Positions 7,548-15,145 of a stretch of 39,689 bases of DNA are shown here, piece after piece. The stretch is from Bdellovibrio sp. (GTDB lineage: Bacteria; Bdellovibrionota; Bacteriovoracia; Bacteriovoracales; Bacteriovoracaceae): the NCBI GenBank assembly GCA_022729855.1, contig DZBG01000012.1:1-39689 (forward strand). Reading direction: 5' to 3'. Position 1 is the first letter of the stretch. The number at the start of each line of letters is the position of its first letter. Below the pieces are notes generated by a model, which made no database searches, was not told where the DNA came from, and saw only the letters and a list, made by a program, of their open reading frames with translations. Both the position numbers and the translations under genes were made by a program.

Positions 7548-7640
7548 AGTGTGTGTTGGAGTTAAAGAAAGGATTTTTTTAACTTCTCCTTTTGTCTCTC
7601 GAAAAAAAAAGCCTGTGGTTCTCACAGGCTTTTTTTTTAT
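7548..7640 (+). ncRNA. Candidate sigma-54-dependent small RNA
   Basis: A predicted transcript of about 93 nt runs from the sigma-54 start to the end of the U tract. It contains a 7-bp stem (AGTTAAA at 7560-7566 with TTTAACT at 7578-7584), a C/U-rich segment AACTTCTCCTT at 7581-7591, an A-rich stretch and an intrinsic terminator. The C/U segment is the exact complement of the pal Shine-Dalgarno region (7248-7258). An alternative fold pairs AAAGGA (7568-7573) with TCCTTT (7587-7592), which would hide that segment. The only small frame, TTG at 7556 with eight codons, would have most of its Shine-Dalgarno upstream of the predicted start. Existence of the RNA is inferred, not shown. Confidence 0.5.
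7602..7639. terminator. Bidirectional intrinsic terminator
   Basis: A perfect 9-bp stem (AAGCCTGTG with CACAGGCTT) around a 5-nt loop is flanked by A runs on the left and T runs on the right, so it works on both strands. It would end the small RNA on the plus strand and the arginase-family gene on the minus strand. The whole gene-free stretch 7247-7640 therefore holds the pal promoter region, two activator-like sites, the sigma-54 promoter, the small RNA and this terminator. Confidence 0.85.
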
Positions 7641-8585
7641 CTAATTTCCAGATTTATTGAGCATTTCAAAAATGATTGAGGCCATGGACTTTATTGATTT
7701 ACCAGAAATAGAGTCATACATCGGGTTCATTTCATAAATTCCAACGATTGGTCTTAGGTTTCTCGTCTTCGTCATCGCCTGATAAAAATTCCAGAGATTT
7801 GAGAATTCCTCACGTGTCACTCCGTGGGGATTGACGGCGCTGACAGCTTCAATAAGATTTGATTCCAGAGCGTCGGCATCAAGACTAAAAACAAAAGCGC
7901 ACTCTTCAGTAATTTCTAATGATATTTTTTCAAGAAAACCATCAACATTCACACGATTTTTTGTTTCATGATAAAAAAGTCGATATTGAGTGCCATGTGA
8001 GAGGGGGGAGAGTGTTGAAGCTCCATTGGCAAACTCATGAAGCCCATACTGAAAAAGATGAAACTCACCTTTAAATGATTCAGCAAATTGTCTAAAGGGC
8101 GTCCCAGAATGCGGATCAAGATCCGCACGTGTATCGGCGTGAGCATCTATATTAAGAACAATAATCTTCTTAAATTTTTGTCCTAAAGAAACGAGAAGAG
8201 GGTAGATATGATCATGTCCTCCACCTAAATGAAAAACTTGTTGTGAATGAGACTTTGAGAGAACTTCACTTATTTTATGGGATTCAGTTTTCTGAGCTTC
8301 TTGGAAATCTTGTTTTTCATTATCTTGGCTTGAAACTTCTACTTGTGCCCAATTAAGTTCATTTAACTTAGGTGTGAGGGTCCATTTTTTAAATGTATTG
8401 AGTATGGCCTTCGGAGCGAATCTCGCTCCATTACGCCCACCATTTCTCATCACTCCTATATCAGAGGAAGAAGTGAGAAAAACCACAGATTGTCCCTGGT
8501 CTGGTAATTGAGAGAAATTTCTTTCTTTTGGGGCCAAAGACTCGTCAAAACGTTTTTGCCATTGAGTGTTGGTGTGCTTCATCAT
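7641..8585 (-). CDS. Arginase/agmatinase/formimidoylglutamase family hydrolase
   Basis: Ureohydrolase-fold enzyme of 314 residues hydrolysing a guanidino or formimino compound at a binuclear Mn centre. All six metal ligands are present: His124 in GGGHD, Asp147/His149/Asp151 in NIDAHAD, and Asp236/Asp238 in SLDAD. The SGTPFRQ segment after NIDAHAD suggests formimidoylglutamase (HutG-like) more than arginase, but no other hut, speA or arginine gene is nearby to decide. The usual Pro after the last Asp pair is replaced (SLDADALES). The gene stands alone, ends in the bidirectional terminator, and diverges from the GYF-domain gene with only 42 bp between starts. Confidence 0.8.
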   Translation of the reverse strand: MMKHTNTQWQKRFDESLAPKERNFSQLPDQGQSVVFLTSSSDIGVMRNGGRNGARFAPKAILNTFKKWTLTPKLNELNWAQVEVSSQDNEKQDFQEAQKTESHKISEVLSKSHSQQVFHLGGGHDHIYPLLVSLGQKFKKIIVLNIDAHADTRADLDPHSGTPFRQFAESFKGEFHLFQYGLHEFANGASTLSPLSHGTQYRLFYHETKNRVNVDGFLEKISLEITEECAFVFSLDADALESNLIEAVSAVNPHGVTREEFSNLWNFYQAMTKTRNLRPIVGIYEMNPMYDSISGKSIKSMASIIFEMLNKSGN

Positions 8586-8627
8586 AATATAGTTCCATTA
8601 GAAACAAAAAAAGTTAATAGGTTCACG

Positions 8628-10007
8628 TTGTCAAATTTTAGTCAGACTGACAAGCAAGCGCAACAATGGTTTCTTCTTTTGCCTGATGGGCATGAAGGGC
8701 CATATTCAATCATTCAGCTCGAGCAACGAGTGAGTGAAGGCTTGTCTCTTGAATGCTCAGTGTGGAAGCAAGGTGAAGAGGAAACTCACCAATTAAAAGA
8801 TCTTTTACTGCCTGATATGCCAGTAGATGACGGTCCGCCGGCCTTGCCACCCATTCCCGATGTCGAACTTAATGATCTTCCCCCTGATTTACCGCTGGAA
8901 GATTTGACTTATGAACCCGTAGTTGAAGTGAGTATTAAGTCATCTTCGCAAAATATGATTCGCCTTGTTGTTGGGGTGAGCTTTATTCTTTGCCTTCTCT
9001 TTGGCGCAAAATATCTCTTAGATAAACCAGGACAAGTTTCTTGGTCTCGTCCTCAAAAGATGACATTAGATAGTTATCAAGTGTTAAGTGATAAATTGGT
9101 TTTGAATGATTGGGATCAGCCGTTATTTTTTAACGAAGCCACCTCTCCGGATTACTCTCGCTTCTGGCTTGTGACTCCTCAGTTTTATAATTGTGATATT
9201 GCAGGGGACTTTACTGCGGTTGAAGGTGATATTCTCACTATAGATGATATCAAAACCATAAAATTTAACTCCAAGTCAAAATTAATTGATCATGTGGCCG
9301 AATTTAATAAAATCGAATTCGAAGAAGGGGTAAAACTGCTTCCTGGATTTTATAAAATGAATCTCAAACTCACAAATTGTGAAGCCTCAACACTTAAAAG
9401 CAAACTTGCGGGATTATTCCATACTATTCCTTCTGAGATCGATCTTTCATACAGAATTGCGATCAGTGCTCAAAAAGCAGAATATCTCTCGATTGCTCTC
9501 AAAAAATTAGCGGAAGAAAAAATAAAAATTGAGGAACGCAAACGCCTGAACTCTGATCAGTTTTGGCAAGATGTTCAGCAAAAATATCAAACACTCCTGG
9601 CCGTTTGTTTACAGATTGAGCAAGGATTTTTGGATATCTTAAACACTAAGAAGGACTGGCGCACAAGCTTGCGAACCGGCATTGATAAATACACCAAAAG
9701 TTTTGGGGCGCTCTTAACTAATTTTGTTATTAGCAATGAGGCGGACTTTAAAAAGCTTCGTGATGATAAAGTGAATAATCTTTCTATTAAGACTGGTTAT
9801 GAAAGTAAAATTAAATCTCTGACTACTAATATGGGTCAAAAGAGTATGACGTTCATTGAAAACTGGCAAAAGCTCTCAGTGAAATCAGCTAATAGTCAGA
9901 GAGAAAAACTTAAAAAAGAAGTCAGGACAACTTTCTCTGCTATTAAAAAAGATATTGAGAAGAAAATTATTGATGTGACTGAAGAGCAGGCCAAGCTTGC
10001 AGAATAG
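8628..10007 (+). CDS. GYF-domain membrane protein with C-terminal coiled coil
   Basis: Protein of 459 residues from a TTG start. The frame continues back to an ATG at 8508, but that would run through the divergent arginase-family gene, and the recognisable domain begins just after the TTG. Residues about 14-60 (WFLLLPDGHEGPYSIIQLEQ) match bacterial GYF-2 domains. Residues 63-95 are Pro-rich and acidic, and about 110-131 form one membrane helix. The long remainder is Lys/Glu-rich and coiled coil in its last third. GYF domains bind Pro-rich peptides, so the adjacent Pro-rich stretch may be an internal or partner ligand. Function unknown. Its 3' end overlaps the convergent MBL gene by 41 nt. Confidence 0.7.
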   Translation: MSNFSQTDKQAQQWFLLLPDGHEGPYSIIQLEQRVSEGLSLECSVWKQGEEETHQLKDLLLPDMPVDDGPPALPPIPDVELNDLPPDLPLEDLTYEPVVEVSIKSSSQNMIRLVVGVSFILCLLFGAKYLLDKPGQVSWSRPQKMTLDSYQVLSDKLVLNDWDQPLFFNEATSPDYSRFWLVTPQFYNCDIAGDFTAVEGDILTIDDIKTIKFNSKSKLIDHVAEFNKIEFEEGVKLLPGFYKMNLKLTNCEASTLKSKLAGLFHTIPSEIDLSYRIAISAQKAEYLSIALKKLAEEKIKIEERKRLNSDQFWQDVQQKYQTLLAVCLQIEQGFLDILNTKKDWRTSLRTGIDKYTKSFGALLTNFVISNEADFKKLRDDKVNNLSIKTGYESKIKSLTTNMGQKSMTFIENWQKLSVKSANSQREKLKKEVRTTFSAIKKDIEKKIIDVTEEQAKLAE

Positions 10008-10869
10008 CTTGGAACTCTTGATTGTTGGCCTTCTCAAGCTCAATGCTTTTTACATCATTCCCATCAAATTGAATCCTAGCTCCCCAGTACTTCATATCGT
10101 GCTCAAAGATCATAGTTAGTTTTTGATTGGCAATAAACTCATAGAACGCCATTTTATCTTTGGTTGTCTGGCCAGGGGAGATATCATAGCCCATGACCCA
10201 CGGGATACTTAAGTGAGATGAAGTCGGGACAAGATCGGCCATATAAATAAATTTATCATCATAAGGATGCAATAGATAAGGAGTATGCCCAAAGCTTACT
10301 CTGTAAGAAATTTTCTCACCTTCATCTTCAAGAACAACTCCTTGGTCTTCATGATGCCAGATCACTCTTCCTTCGCTGTCGGCTTTCTCTATTAATGGTT
10401 TAAAAAATTGTGAATGAAATGATCCTGAGTCTCTGACTGTTGGATTCAGCGAGTATTCATAATGTTTTTTATGAATATGGAGTTTTGCCTTAGGGAAAAT
10501 CTCCTGATGATTATTTTCATCTTCACCAAGGCCACCAACGTGGTCAAAATGCAGATGAGTGATAATAATATCGCTAATATCTTCTGCTAATAGATTAAAG
10601 TTTTTTTTCAGCACCAAAAGAAGAGGATGTTTCTCACCTTTTACCGCAAAACGATCATCAAATTTATCTCCGTGATAATCTCCAATACCAGTATCGACTA
10701 AAATATTTTTGTTTTTTGTCTGAATTAACATAACGCGAAGGCTCAGATGAATTCGGTTTAATTCATCCGAGGGGATCTTTTTTTCCCATAAAGGCTTCGG
10801 AATAATTCCAAACATTGCCCCGCCGTCAAGTTTAAATGTGGCCGGATGGAGGACAAAATATTTTTTCAT
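9967..10869 (-). CDS. MBL-fold metallo-hydrolase
   Basis: Metallo-beta-lactamase-fold hydrolase of 300 residues. The zinc motif HLHFDH is at 105-110, preceded by the ILVDTGIGD strand and followed by further His and Asp ligands (SFGHTPY, YMADL, EHD). The second ATG (10869) is chosen because AAGGA lies 7 nt upstream of it but only 1 nt from the first ATG (10875). Many relatives are lactonases or hydroxyacylglutathione-like hydrolases; the substrate is unknown. A possible promoter lies at 10903-10932 (TTGAAA, 18 bp, CATGAT). The gene diverges from sucC. Confidence 0.82.
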   Translation of the reverse strand: MKKYFVLHPATFKLDGGAMFGIIPKPLWEKKIPSDELNRIHLSLRVMLIQTKNKNILVDTGIGDYHGDKFDDRFAVKGEKHPLLLVLKKNFNLLAEDISDIIITHLHFDHVGGLGEDENNHQEIFPKAKLHIHKKHYEYSLNPTVRDSGSFHSQFFKPLIEKADSEGRVIWHHEDQGVVLEDEGEKISYRVSFGHTPYLLHPYDDKFIYMADLVPTSSHLSIPWVMGYDISPGQTTKDKMAFYEFIANQKLTMIFEHDMKYWGARIQFDGNDVKSIELEKANNQEFQAILQAWPALQSHQ

Positions 10870-10942
10870 GGGCATTTCCTTGTTATGACTTTATGCGTAT
10901 TCATCATGCCCTTGGAAATATGCGTTTTTCAAGAGCTTTTAG

Positions 10943-10970
10943 TTGATAGGACCTTCAAAATATCTATAAT
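10943..10970 (+). promoter_or_regulatory. Sigma-70 type promoter of sucC-sucD-ndk
   Basis: TTGATA (10943-10948), a 16-bp spacer and a consensus TATAAT (10965-10970). The start would fall near 10977, giving a leader of about 43 nt ending in an AAGGAGAG ribosome-binding site before the sucC ATG. Confidence 0.7.
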
Positions 10971-11019
10971 GTCCTTCATATCCTATCATTCGCATTTTTC
11001 TCATTTGTAAGGAGAGATT

Positions 11020-12186
11020 ATGAATATTCATGAGTATCAAGCAAAAGCATTGATGCGCCCCTTTAACATTGCCCTTTTAGATGGTGGTGTAGCAGACACT
11101 GTTGAAGGTGCTGTAGAAGTAGCAAAAAAATTAGGTGGAAGTGTTTGGGTTGTTAAAGCTCAAATTCACGCCGGTGGCCGTGGTAAAGGTGGAGGCGTGA
11201 AAGTCGCTAAATCTTTAGTCGAAGTAAAAACTTATGCTGAACAAATTCTTGGCATGCAGTTAATTACTCACCAAACAGGACCTGAAGGTAAAAAAGTTTT
11301 AAAACTTTTTATCGAGCAAGGCTGCGCTATTGAGCACGAGTACTATGTTGGTATCGTTCTTGATCGTACAACTGGAAAACCTGCTTTCATGGTATCGACT
11401 GAAGGTGGAATGGACATTGAGACAGTGGCCCACAATACTCCAGAAAAAATTATCAAAGCACAAATCGACCCTGCGACAGGATTTACTTCTGCTCACGGAA
11501 GAAAACTTGGATACGCTCTTGGCTTTAAAGGTGAAACTTTAAAGAAAGCGATGAAGTTCTTCGACGGTCTTTATAAACTTTATATTGAAAAAGATTGCTC
11601 TATCGTAGAAATCAACCCACTGGTGACAACTAAAACTGGTGACGTTATTGCTCTCGATGCAAAACTTAACTTCGATGATAATGCTCTTTTCCGTCATCCA
11701 GATATTGAAGCTCTTCGTGATGTGACTGAAGAGTCAGCTCAGGAACTTGAAGCTGGAAAATTTGGACTTTCATATGTTTCTCTTGATGGGAATATCGGAT
11801 GCCTTGTAAACGGTGCCGGTCTTGCGATGGGAACTCTTGATATTTTAAAAATTTACGGTGGTGAGCCAGCTAACTTCCTAGATGTAGGGGGTGGTGCTAC
11901 TAAAGAAACTGTACAAAAAGCATTCTCAATTATTCTTGAAGATCAAAACGTAAAAGCAATTTTAGTGAATATCTTCGGTGGAATTATGAAGTGTGACATT
12001 ATCGCTAACGGTGTTGTTGATGCCGCTCGTGAAATGGGACTGAAAGTACCTCTCGTTGTTCGTCTTGAAGGAACTAACGTGGCACTTGGTAAAAAAATTC
12101 TTGCAGAGTCGGGACTTAAAATCACTGCTGCAAATGATCTCGCTGACGCTGCTCAAAAAGCAGTTGCAGCCGCGAAGGGAGCTTAA
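11020..12186 (+). CDS. sucC: Succinyl-CoA synthetase beta subunit
   Basis: The ADP-forming beta subunit pairs with SucD to convert succinyl-CoA to succinate with substrate-level phosphorylation in the TCA cycle. At 388 residues it has standard length. It begins with the typical MNIHEYQAK and has the ATP-grasp region ([19 protein letters not shown]), the metal-binding EINPL segment near residue 197 and the C-terminal GGGATKETV and [10 protein letters not shown] motifs. It heads the sucC-sucD-ndk operon behind a clear promoter and ends 4 nt before sucD. Confidence 0.98.
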   Translation: MNIHEYQAKALMRPFNIALLDGGVADTVEGAVEVAKKLGGSVWVVKAQIHAGGRGKGGGVKVAKSLVEVKTYAEQILGMQLITHQTGPEGKKVLKLFIEQGCAIEHEYYVGIVLDRTTGKPAFMVSTEGGMDIETVAHNTPEKIIKAQIDPATGFTSAHGRKLGYALGFKGETLKKAMKFFDGLYKLYIEKDCSIVEINPLVTTKTGDVIALDAKLNFDDNALFRHPDIEALRDVTEESAQELEAGKFGLSYVSLDGNIGCLVNGAGLAMGTLDILKIYGGEPANFLDVGGGATKETVQKAFSIILEDQNVKAILVNIFGGIMKCDIIANGVVDAAREMGLKVPLVVRLEGTNVALGKKILAESGLKITAANDLADAAQKAVAAAKGA

Positions 12187-12190
12187 TTTT

Positions 12191-13066
12191 ATGGCCATTC
12201 TAATTAATCGTAATACAAAACTTATTACTATCGGTCTTACTGGTAAGCAGGGATCATTCCACACACTTCAATCTCGTGATTACGGGACAAATGTTGTTGG
12301 TGGTGTAACACCTGGTAAAGGTGGGATGGTTCACGAAGGTATTCCTGTTTTTGATACAACTTACGAAGCAGTGAAAGCCACTGGTGCAAACGCAGCCATG
12401 GTATTCGTACCACCTCCATTTGCAGCTGATTCAATCATTGAGTGTATCGATTCAGAAATTCCGCTCATTATTGCTATTACAGAGGGAATCCCTGTAAATG
12501 ATATGATTAAAGTGAAAGCTGCTCTTAAAGGATCTAAGTCACGTCTAATTGGACCAAACTGTCCAGGTGTGATCACTCCGGGTGAATGTAAAATCGGAAT
12601 CATGCCAGGTCATATTCATATGCCAGGAAACGTAGGAGTTATCTCTCGTTCTGGAACTCTTACTTACGAAGCAGTTTTCCAATTAACTCAACGTGAAATT
12701 GGTCAATCTACTTGTGTTGGTATTGGTGGAGATCCAGTAAATGGAACTAACTTTATCGATATTCTTGAAATGTTTGAGAATGATCCTGAAACTAAAGCTG
12801 TGATCATGATTGGTGAGATCGGTGGGACAGCTGAAACAGATGCTGCTCGTTGGATTAAAGCAAATATGACGAAGCCTGTAGTAAGCTTTATCGCTGGTGC
12901 TGCTGCCCCTAAAGGGAAGCGTATGGGCCATGCTGGAGCGATTATTTCAGGTGAAGACGATTCAGCTGACGCTAAGTTCAAGGTTCTTCAAGAATGTGGC
13001 GTCACAATCGCACGTTCTCCAGCTGAGCTTGGACAAAAAGTTGCCGAAGTGCTTAAGAAAGCGTAA
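12191..13066 (+). CDS. sucD: Succinyl-CoA synthetase alpha subunit
   Basis: The alpha subunit carries CoA binding and the phosphohistidine. The frame is open back to 12056 inside sucC, but the family N-terminus ([18 protein letters not shown]) begins at the ATG at 12191, giving 291 residues. The CoA-binding GKQGSFH segment is at 18-24, and the active His247 is in GHAGAI. GPNCPG and SRSGTLTYE are also present. The start sits 4 nt after the sucC stop, so the subunits are co-translated. Confidence 0.98.
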   Translation: MAILINRNTKLITIGLTGKQGSFHTLQSRDYGTNVVGGVTPGKGGMVHEGIPVFDTTYEAVKATGANAAMVFVPPPFAADSIIECIDSEIPLIIAITEGIPVNDMIKVKAALKGSKSRLIGPNCPGVITPGECKIGIMPGHIHMPGNVGVISRSGTLTYEAVFQLTQREIGQSTCVGIGGDPVNGTNFIDILEMFENDPETKAVIMIGEIGGTAETDAARWIKANMTKPVVSFIAGAAAPKGKRMGHAGAIISGEDDSADAKFKVLQECGVTIARSPAELGQKVAEVLKKA

Positions 13067-13098
13067 ATAGTACTAATTAATTTTATAAGGAGCCCAAT

Positions 13099-13527
13099 AT
13101 GTCTAAAGAAAAAACACTTTCGATCATTAAACCGAACTCTACACTTGATAATAACATCGGAAACATCATTTCTGTTTTCGAAAAAAATGATCTTCGTATT
13201 GCTGCTGCAAAACTTACGAAACTTTCAAAAGAAAAAGCAGAAGGTTTCTATATTGAGCACAAAGAAAGACCTTTCTTTGGTGAGCTAGTTAACTTCATGA
13301 CTTCTGGACCAGTACTTATTATGGTTCTTGAAGGTGACAACGCTGTTGTAAAAAACCGCGATATCATGGGAGCAACTAATCCTGCTAACGCTGCTGAAGG
13401 AACAATCCGTAAACTATTCGCTAAGTCAGTTGGCGAAAACTCTGTTCACGGTTCTGATTCTCTTGCTGCTGCAGACAGAGAAATTGCTTACTTCTTCGAT
13501 AAGAACGAAGTTCTTAACCGTTTTTAA
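13099..13527 (+). CDS. ndk: Nucleoside diphosphate kinase
   Basis: Transfers the gamma-phosphate between nucleoside di- and triphosphates through a phosphohistidine. The 142-residue protein has the N-terminal TLSIIKPN strand, the RDIMGATNP segment, and the active-site His117 in NSVHGSDS. An AAGGAG ribosome-binding site precedes the ATG. It is third in sucC-sucD-ndk and is followed by an intrinsic terminator. The linkage is sensible because succinyl-CoA synthetase makes the nucleoside triphosphate that Ndk redistributes. Confidence 0.97.
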   Translation: MSKEKTLSIIKPNSTLDNNIGNIISVFEKNDLRIAAAKLTKLSKEKAEGFYIEHKERPFFGELVNFMTSGPVLIMVLEGDNAVVKNRDIMGATNPANAAEGTIRKLFAKSVGENSVHGSDSLAAADREIAYFFDKNEVLNRF

Positions 13528-13551
13528 TATTTAATTATTTTAAATATAAGA

Positions 13552-13578
13552 AAAGCCTCGCGTTATGCGGGGCTTTTT
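13552..13578 (+). terminator. Intrinsic terminator after ndk
   Basis: Stem AAGCCTCGC with GCGGGGCTT (one G-T pair), loop GTTAT, followed by a T tract. It closes the sucC-sucD-ndk unit. Confidence 0.85.
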
Positions 13579-13638
13579 TGTTTCTAGTATTGATTTTCTC
13601 TTGGTAAAACTAAGAGGTCATTAATCTAAGGAGTTTTT

Positions 13639-14055
13639 ATGAAAGCTGTATTTTCGGTACTTGTGACAATCTTTTCTCTGAATGCATTCGCTGCAGGTAA
13701 TTGTGGTCTTTCATTTTGGAATGAAAAAATTGATGGTCTTAATGAATCATACGCTAATGGCCAAATTGAGCACCAAGCTTACTTTACTCAAATGAGAAAT
13801 TTTCAAAAGATGATTGCGATCAATACTTACGAATGTATTTTTTCAGGTAAGACTGATGATTTATCAAAAGAAGCCATCCAGGCTTCAAAAAAACAATTCG
13901 AACTTGATAGAGCTGCAAAAATCGAATTAGCTCAAAAACGATTAGATTTTGAGCTAAAACATGGTTCAACTTACGGTGCTGTTGAATCTAAAATGATGCT
14001 TGAAGAAGTGACGGCTAAATTTAATAAAATTCAAATGACAATGGATTCTCTTTAA
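13639..14055 (+). CDS. Small exported helical protein, unknown function
   Basis: Protein of 138 residues with a Sec signal peptide (MKAVFSVLVTIFSLNAFA, cleavage near residue 19) after a clear CTAAGGAG ribosome-binding site. The mature part is mostly helical and charged, with Cys23 and Cys63 placed to form a disulfide, and a Lys/Gln/Glu-rich helical second half. I recognise no family. It is a single-gene unit bounded by terminators and converges on another small exported helical protein. It is probably periplasmic. Confidence 0.65.
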   Translation: MKAVFSVLVTIFSLNAFAAGNCGLSFWNEKIDGLNESYANGQIEHQAYFTQMRNFQKMIAINTYECIFSGKTDDLSKEAIQASKKQFELDRAAKIELAQKRLDFELKHGSTYGAVESKMMLEEVTAKFNKIQMTMDSL

Positions 14056-14061
14056 TTCATA

Positions 14062-14096
14062 AAAAAAAAAGGCTCCCAAAAGGGAGCCTTTTTTTA
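14062..14096. terminator. Bidirectional intrinsic terminator
   Basis: Perfect 9-bp stem AAGGCTCCC with GGGAGCCTT around an AAAA loop, with an A run before and a T run after. It serves both convergent small exported-protein genes. Confidence 0.9.
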
Positions 14097-14097
14097 T

Positions 14098-14394
14098 CTA
14101 GTTCAGTTGATTTAATTCTCGATTAATTTTTGCCAGTCTGTTCTGAGTATTTAAAACTTCCATATCTCGCTCCATTAAAAGCTCTGTGGCAGCAGTTATC
14201 TGCTCTCTTTCAATCGAGACCGTAATCCACTTATTAAGTGTCTTAACCTTTGACTCCGAATCTTTTTGCATCAGTTGTCTAAGATCTTGAAGCTCTGACT
14301 TGGCCACACCTTTAGTTTCCCAGTTGTTTACATTAACTGAGGCAAAAGCCGTTAGTGAAAGTGTCATGAGTGTCATAGCGATTAAAGTTTTCAT
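14098..14394 (-). CDS. Small exported helical protein, unknown function
   Basis: Protein of 98 residues with a signal peptide (MKTLIAMTLMTLSLTAFA) and a strong CTAAGGAG ribosome-binding site. The mature 80 residues are predicted helical, with charged and Leu-rich heptad-like spacing and no Cys, consistent with a small periplasmic coiled-coil or chaperone-like protein. No family recognised. It shares a terminator with the convergent gene. The interval 14395-14605 between it and cdnL holds no gene; a TATAAA at 14568-14573 may be the -10 of cdnL but has no good -35. Confidence 0.6.
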   Translation of the reverse strand: MKTLIAMTLMTLSLTAFASVNVNNWETKGVAKSELQDLRQLMQKDSESKVKTLNKWITVSIEREQITAATELLMERDMEVLNTQNRLAKINRELNQLN

Positions 14395-14605
14395 TTCTTA
14401 ACTCCTTAGGAAGTAATTAACCAAAGTCTAAGGGGAAAAGGCACCAAGGGGTGGCTTTTTAAGCTCTTGTGAACTTTTTACAGGGTAGGAGTAGAGAGGG
14501 AAAGTCATGAAAATACTCCCAGACATGTAAAAGTTTCAAAAGCCTATCGAAGGATGTCTTTATGCGTTATAAAGGTAGGGATATTTGCAATTTTAGGAGG
14601 AATCC

Positions 14606-15082
14606 ATGTTTAATTTAGGCGACCATGTAGTTTGTCCAGGCCATGGGGTAGGGCAAGTCTGCAGTGTAGAGACTAAAGATTTAGGTGGTGAACAGCGCTC
14701 ATTCTATATAGTTAAAATCATATCGAATGGCATGAAAGTTATGGTTCCAACTGAGAGCAAGGAAGGCATCCGTGCCCTTGTCGGCGAAAACGAGATTGAA
14801 GGGGTTTTTGGCCTTCTTTCTAACCACGATGTGAAGGTTGATAACTCAACTTGGAATCGTCGCCACCGTGAATATACACTTAAAGTTAAAACAGGATCGC
14901 TTCTTGAGATCGCTGATGTTCTTCGTCAGCTCTTACTTCTTAAGATGAATAAAAAACTCTCATTTGGAGAGCGTCAGATGCTTGATCAGTGTCGTGAACT
15001 TTTAGTGAAAGAGATTTCTCTTTCTGCAGGTAAACCTGAACTAGAAGTGACAGACAAAATTGAGTCACTTTATCATAGCTAG
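14606..15082 (+). CDS. CarD/CdnL-family RNA polymerase-binding regulator
   Basis: Protein of 158 residues matching CdnL/CarD, which bind the RNA polymerase beta subunit and stabilise open complexes, often at rRNA and growth promoters. The N-terminal Tudor-like RNAP-interaction domain begins FNLGDHVVCPGHGVGQV and continues through YIVKIISNGMKVMVP. The helical C-terminal DNA-contacting domain includes NRRHREYTLKVKTGS and LSFGERQMLDQCRELLVKEI. Length agrees with CdnL. A TTAGGAGG ribosome-binding site precedes the ATG. It lies 63 nt upstream of gltX, so it may be co-transcribed with gltX-cysS. Confidence 0.9.
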   Translation: MFNLGDHVVCPGHGVGQVCSVETKDLGGEQRSFYIVKIISNGMKVMVPTESKEGIRALVGENEIEGVFGLLSNHDVKVDNSTWNRRHREYTLKVKTGSLLEIADVLRQLLLLKMNKKLSFGERQMLDQCRELLVKEISLSAGKPELEVTDKIESLYHS

Positions 15083-15108
15083 AAATTCCCAAAATTAACC
15101 TTCTCATG

Positions 15109-15127
15109 TAAGATGAAATCCATCTTA
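15109..15127 (+). other. Hairpin just upstream of the gltX ribosome-binding site
   Basis: TAAGATG and CATCTTA form a perfect 7-bp inverted repeat with loop AAATC, ending 4 nt before the GAGGAG ribosome-binding site of gltX. There is no T tract, so it is not an intrinsic terminator. It may be an RNA element that tunes gltX translation, or a protein site. Confidence 0.4.
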
Positions 15128-15145
15128 TGATGAGGAGTTTCTTTT

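Noticed and set aside
7556-7582. Eight-codon leader ORF (TTG start) inside the candidate small RNA
   Set aside because: It has an AGGAG at good spacing, but the predicted sigma-54 start at 7548 falls within that AGGAG, so most of the ribosome-binding site would not be transcribed.
8508-8627. N-terminal 40-codon extension of the GYF-domain protein
   Set aside because: It runs through the divergent arginase-family coding region, shows no domain, and a TTG at 8628 starts immediately before the GYF-like domain.
12056-12190. Upstream extension of sucD within sucC
   Set aside because: The family N-terminus begins exactly at 12191, and the extension merely reads sucC in another frame.
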